From Candidatus Methylomirabilota bacterium (lineage in GTDB: Bacteria > Methylomirabilota > Methylomirabilia > Methylomirabilales > CSP1-5), in contig JAPUFX010000083.1 in NCBI GenBank assembly GCA_027293415.1, forward strand, positions 1 to 39,401: a stretch of 39,401 bases of DNA, in the 5' to 3' direction. Under the pieces are notes generated by a model that worked only from the letters and a program-made list of their open reading frames with translations, ran no database searches and was not told the DNA's origin. Made by a program: the position numbers and the translations under genes. Shown here one piece after another: positions 38,706 through 39,401 of this stretch (positions are counted from its first letter, which is position 1; each line of letters begins with the position of its first letter).

Positions 38706-39401
38706 AGTTGTTTCCTCCTGGTGGCCACGCTTTTAACTGCTCATGCCCAGGAAGCATTGTGGGAGGAGCTAAATGCCAGGGCTGGCACCCTCTATCAACA
38801 AGGGCGGTATGCAGAAGCGGCCAAGGTAGCCCAAGAAGCGTTGAAAGTTGCAGAGGACACATTTGGTCCTAACCATCCCAAGGCGGCCACCTCCCTGAAC
38901 AATCTGGCGGAACTGTACCGAGCCCAGGGCAAGTATGCCGCCGCTGAGCCCTTATTCAAGCGCGCCCTCGCCATAGAGGAAAACGCCCTAGGCAAAGATC
39001 ACCCTGCTGTGGCCACCACCCTGAACAATCTGGCGGAACTGTACGGAGCTCAGGGTAAGTATGCCGAGGCCGAGCCGTTACACAAGCGGGCGCTGGTCAT
39101 ATGGGAAAAGGCCCTCGGGCCAACCCATCCCCACGTGGCAGCCTCGCTGAACAATCTGGCGGTGCTGTATCATGCCCAGGGCAAATATGCGGAAACCGAG
39201 CCGCTTCTCAAGTGGGCGCTGGCCATACGGGAAAAGACTCTGGGGCCAGATCATCCCGCTGTGGCGCAATCCCTGAACAATCTGGCGGAAGTGTATTACG
39301 CCCAGGGTAAGTACACCGAGGCCGAGCCCCTGCACAAACGGGCGCTGGCAATACGGGAAAAGGTCCTGGGGCCAGTCCATCCCGAGGTGGCGCAATCCCT
39401 G
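38697..39401 (+). CDS. exported tetratricopeptide (kinesin light chain-type) protein, 3' end outside window
   Basis: The frame is open to the last base. Residues 2-18 are a hydrophobic signal segment (LFSCFLLVATLLTAHA, cleavage after AHA), followed by 42-residue kinesin-light-chain TPR units, for example LNNLAELYRAQGKYAAAEPL and LNNLAELYGAQGKYAEAEPL, with PNHPKAATS or DHPAVATT linkers. At least four full units and a partial fifth are visible. The start codon is uncertain: TTG 38697 follows AAGGGGG, while GTG 38643 in the same frame would give a better basic n-region but overlaps the promoter -12. The role is likely protein-protein scaffolding outside the cytoplasm. Confidence 0.72.
   Translation, partial: MLFSCFLLVATLLTAHAQEALWEELNARAGTLYQQGRYAEAAKVAQEALKVAEDTFGPNHPKAATSLNNLAELYRAQGKYAAAEPLFKRALAIEENALGKDHPAVATTLNNLAELYGAQGKYAEAEPLHKRALVIWEKALGPTHPHVAASLNNLAVLYHAQGKYAETEPLLKWALAIREKTLGPDHPAVAQSLNNLAEVYYAQGKYTEAEPLHKRALAIREKVLGPVHPEVAQSL
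38895..39401 (+). repeat. 126-bp tandem repeats encoding TPR units
   Basis: The string CTGAACAATCTGGCGG occurs at 38895, 39021, 39147 and 39273, exactly 126 bases apart, and the whole unit is highly similar at the DNA level. This is the coding minisatellite of the TPR gene; such arrays change copy number by recombination. Confidence 0.8.

Overview
The window is chromosomal DNA, GC-rich for most of its length, from a free-living Gram-negative-type bacterium. The gene set is a futalosine (Mqn) menaquinone route, ThyX instead of ThyA, a three-subunit glycolate oxidase, archaeal-type phosphoglycerate mutase, an E1-alpha/E1-beta/E2/E3 pyruvate dehydrogenase and de novo lipoylation (LipA/LipB). This fits a deep-branching lineage such as NC10 (Methylomirabilota). 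That placement is inferred from gene content only and is not proven here; no rRNA or tRNA gene was seen.

Layout. (1) 1-5.9 kb is sparse and accessory-like: the end of a methyltransferase, a type IV prepilin with a sigma-54-type promoter, small unknown proteins, a second sigma-54-type promoter, a CPBP protease, a signal peptidase I and two small unknown proteins. (2) 5.96-11.2 kb, minus strand: glcD-glcE-glcF and a DnaJ-family chaperone. (3) 11.3-20.9 kb, plus strand, central carbon metabolism: lipA, nuoC, nuoI, apgM, pdhA, pdhB, pdhC, lpd, lipB and a TPR protein. LipA and LipB make the cofactor used by the E2 encoded between them. (4) 21.1-24.7 kb: an exported unknown protein, AzlC/AzlD amino-acid exporter, an alpha/beta hydrolase, a membrane protein and YjbQ. 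(5) 24.8-30.3 kb: mqnE and mqnC, a large radical SAM protein with an unusual duplicated C-terminal region, and a cobalamin-binding protein. (6) 30.5-35.1 kb: a DEAD-box helicase, a TPP riboswitch with terminator ahead of thiC, and a membrane protein. (7) 35.3-39.4 kb: thyX interrupted by an in-frame intein, an ilvC-like remnant, a PIG-L deacetylase, and a secreted kinesin-light-chain-type TPR protein that runs off the window.

The non-coding DNA is the richest part. Two 198-bp, roughly 95% identical hairpin-rich elements (16767-16964 and 30249-30446) have inverted ends, are bounded by CTAG, and begin exactly on the TAG stop codon of the upstream gene. Two related sigma-54-type promoter modules lie near opposite ends of the window (about 2.4 and 38.6 kb). 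A hairpin with the same 5' arm and a GGAGCAYA loop occurs at 1.94 and 38.66 kb; at the latter its 3' arm contains the likely ribosome binding site of the TPR gene. Several spacers between genes hold sloppy short-word repeats arranged as inverted repeats, with a different word at each site.
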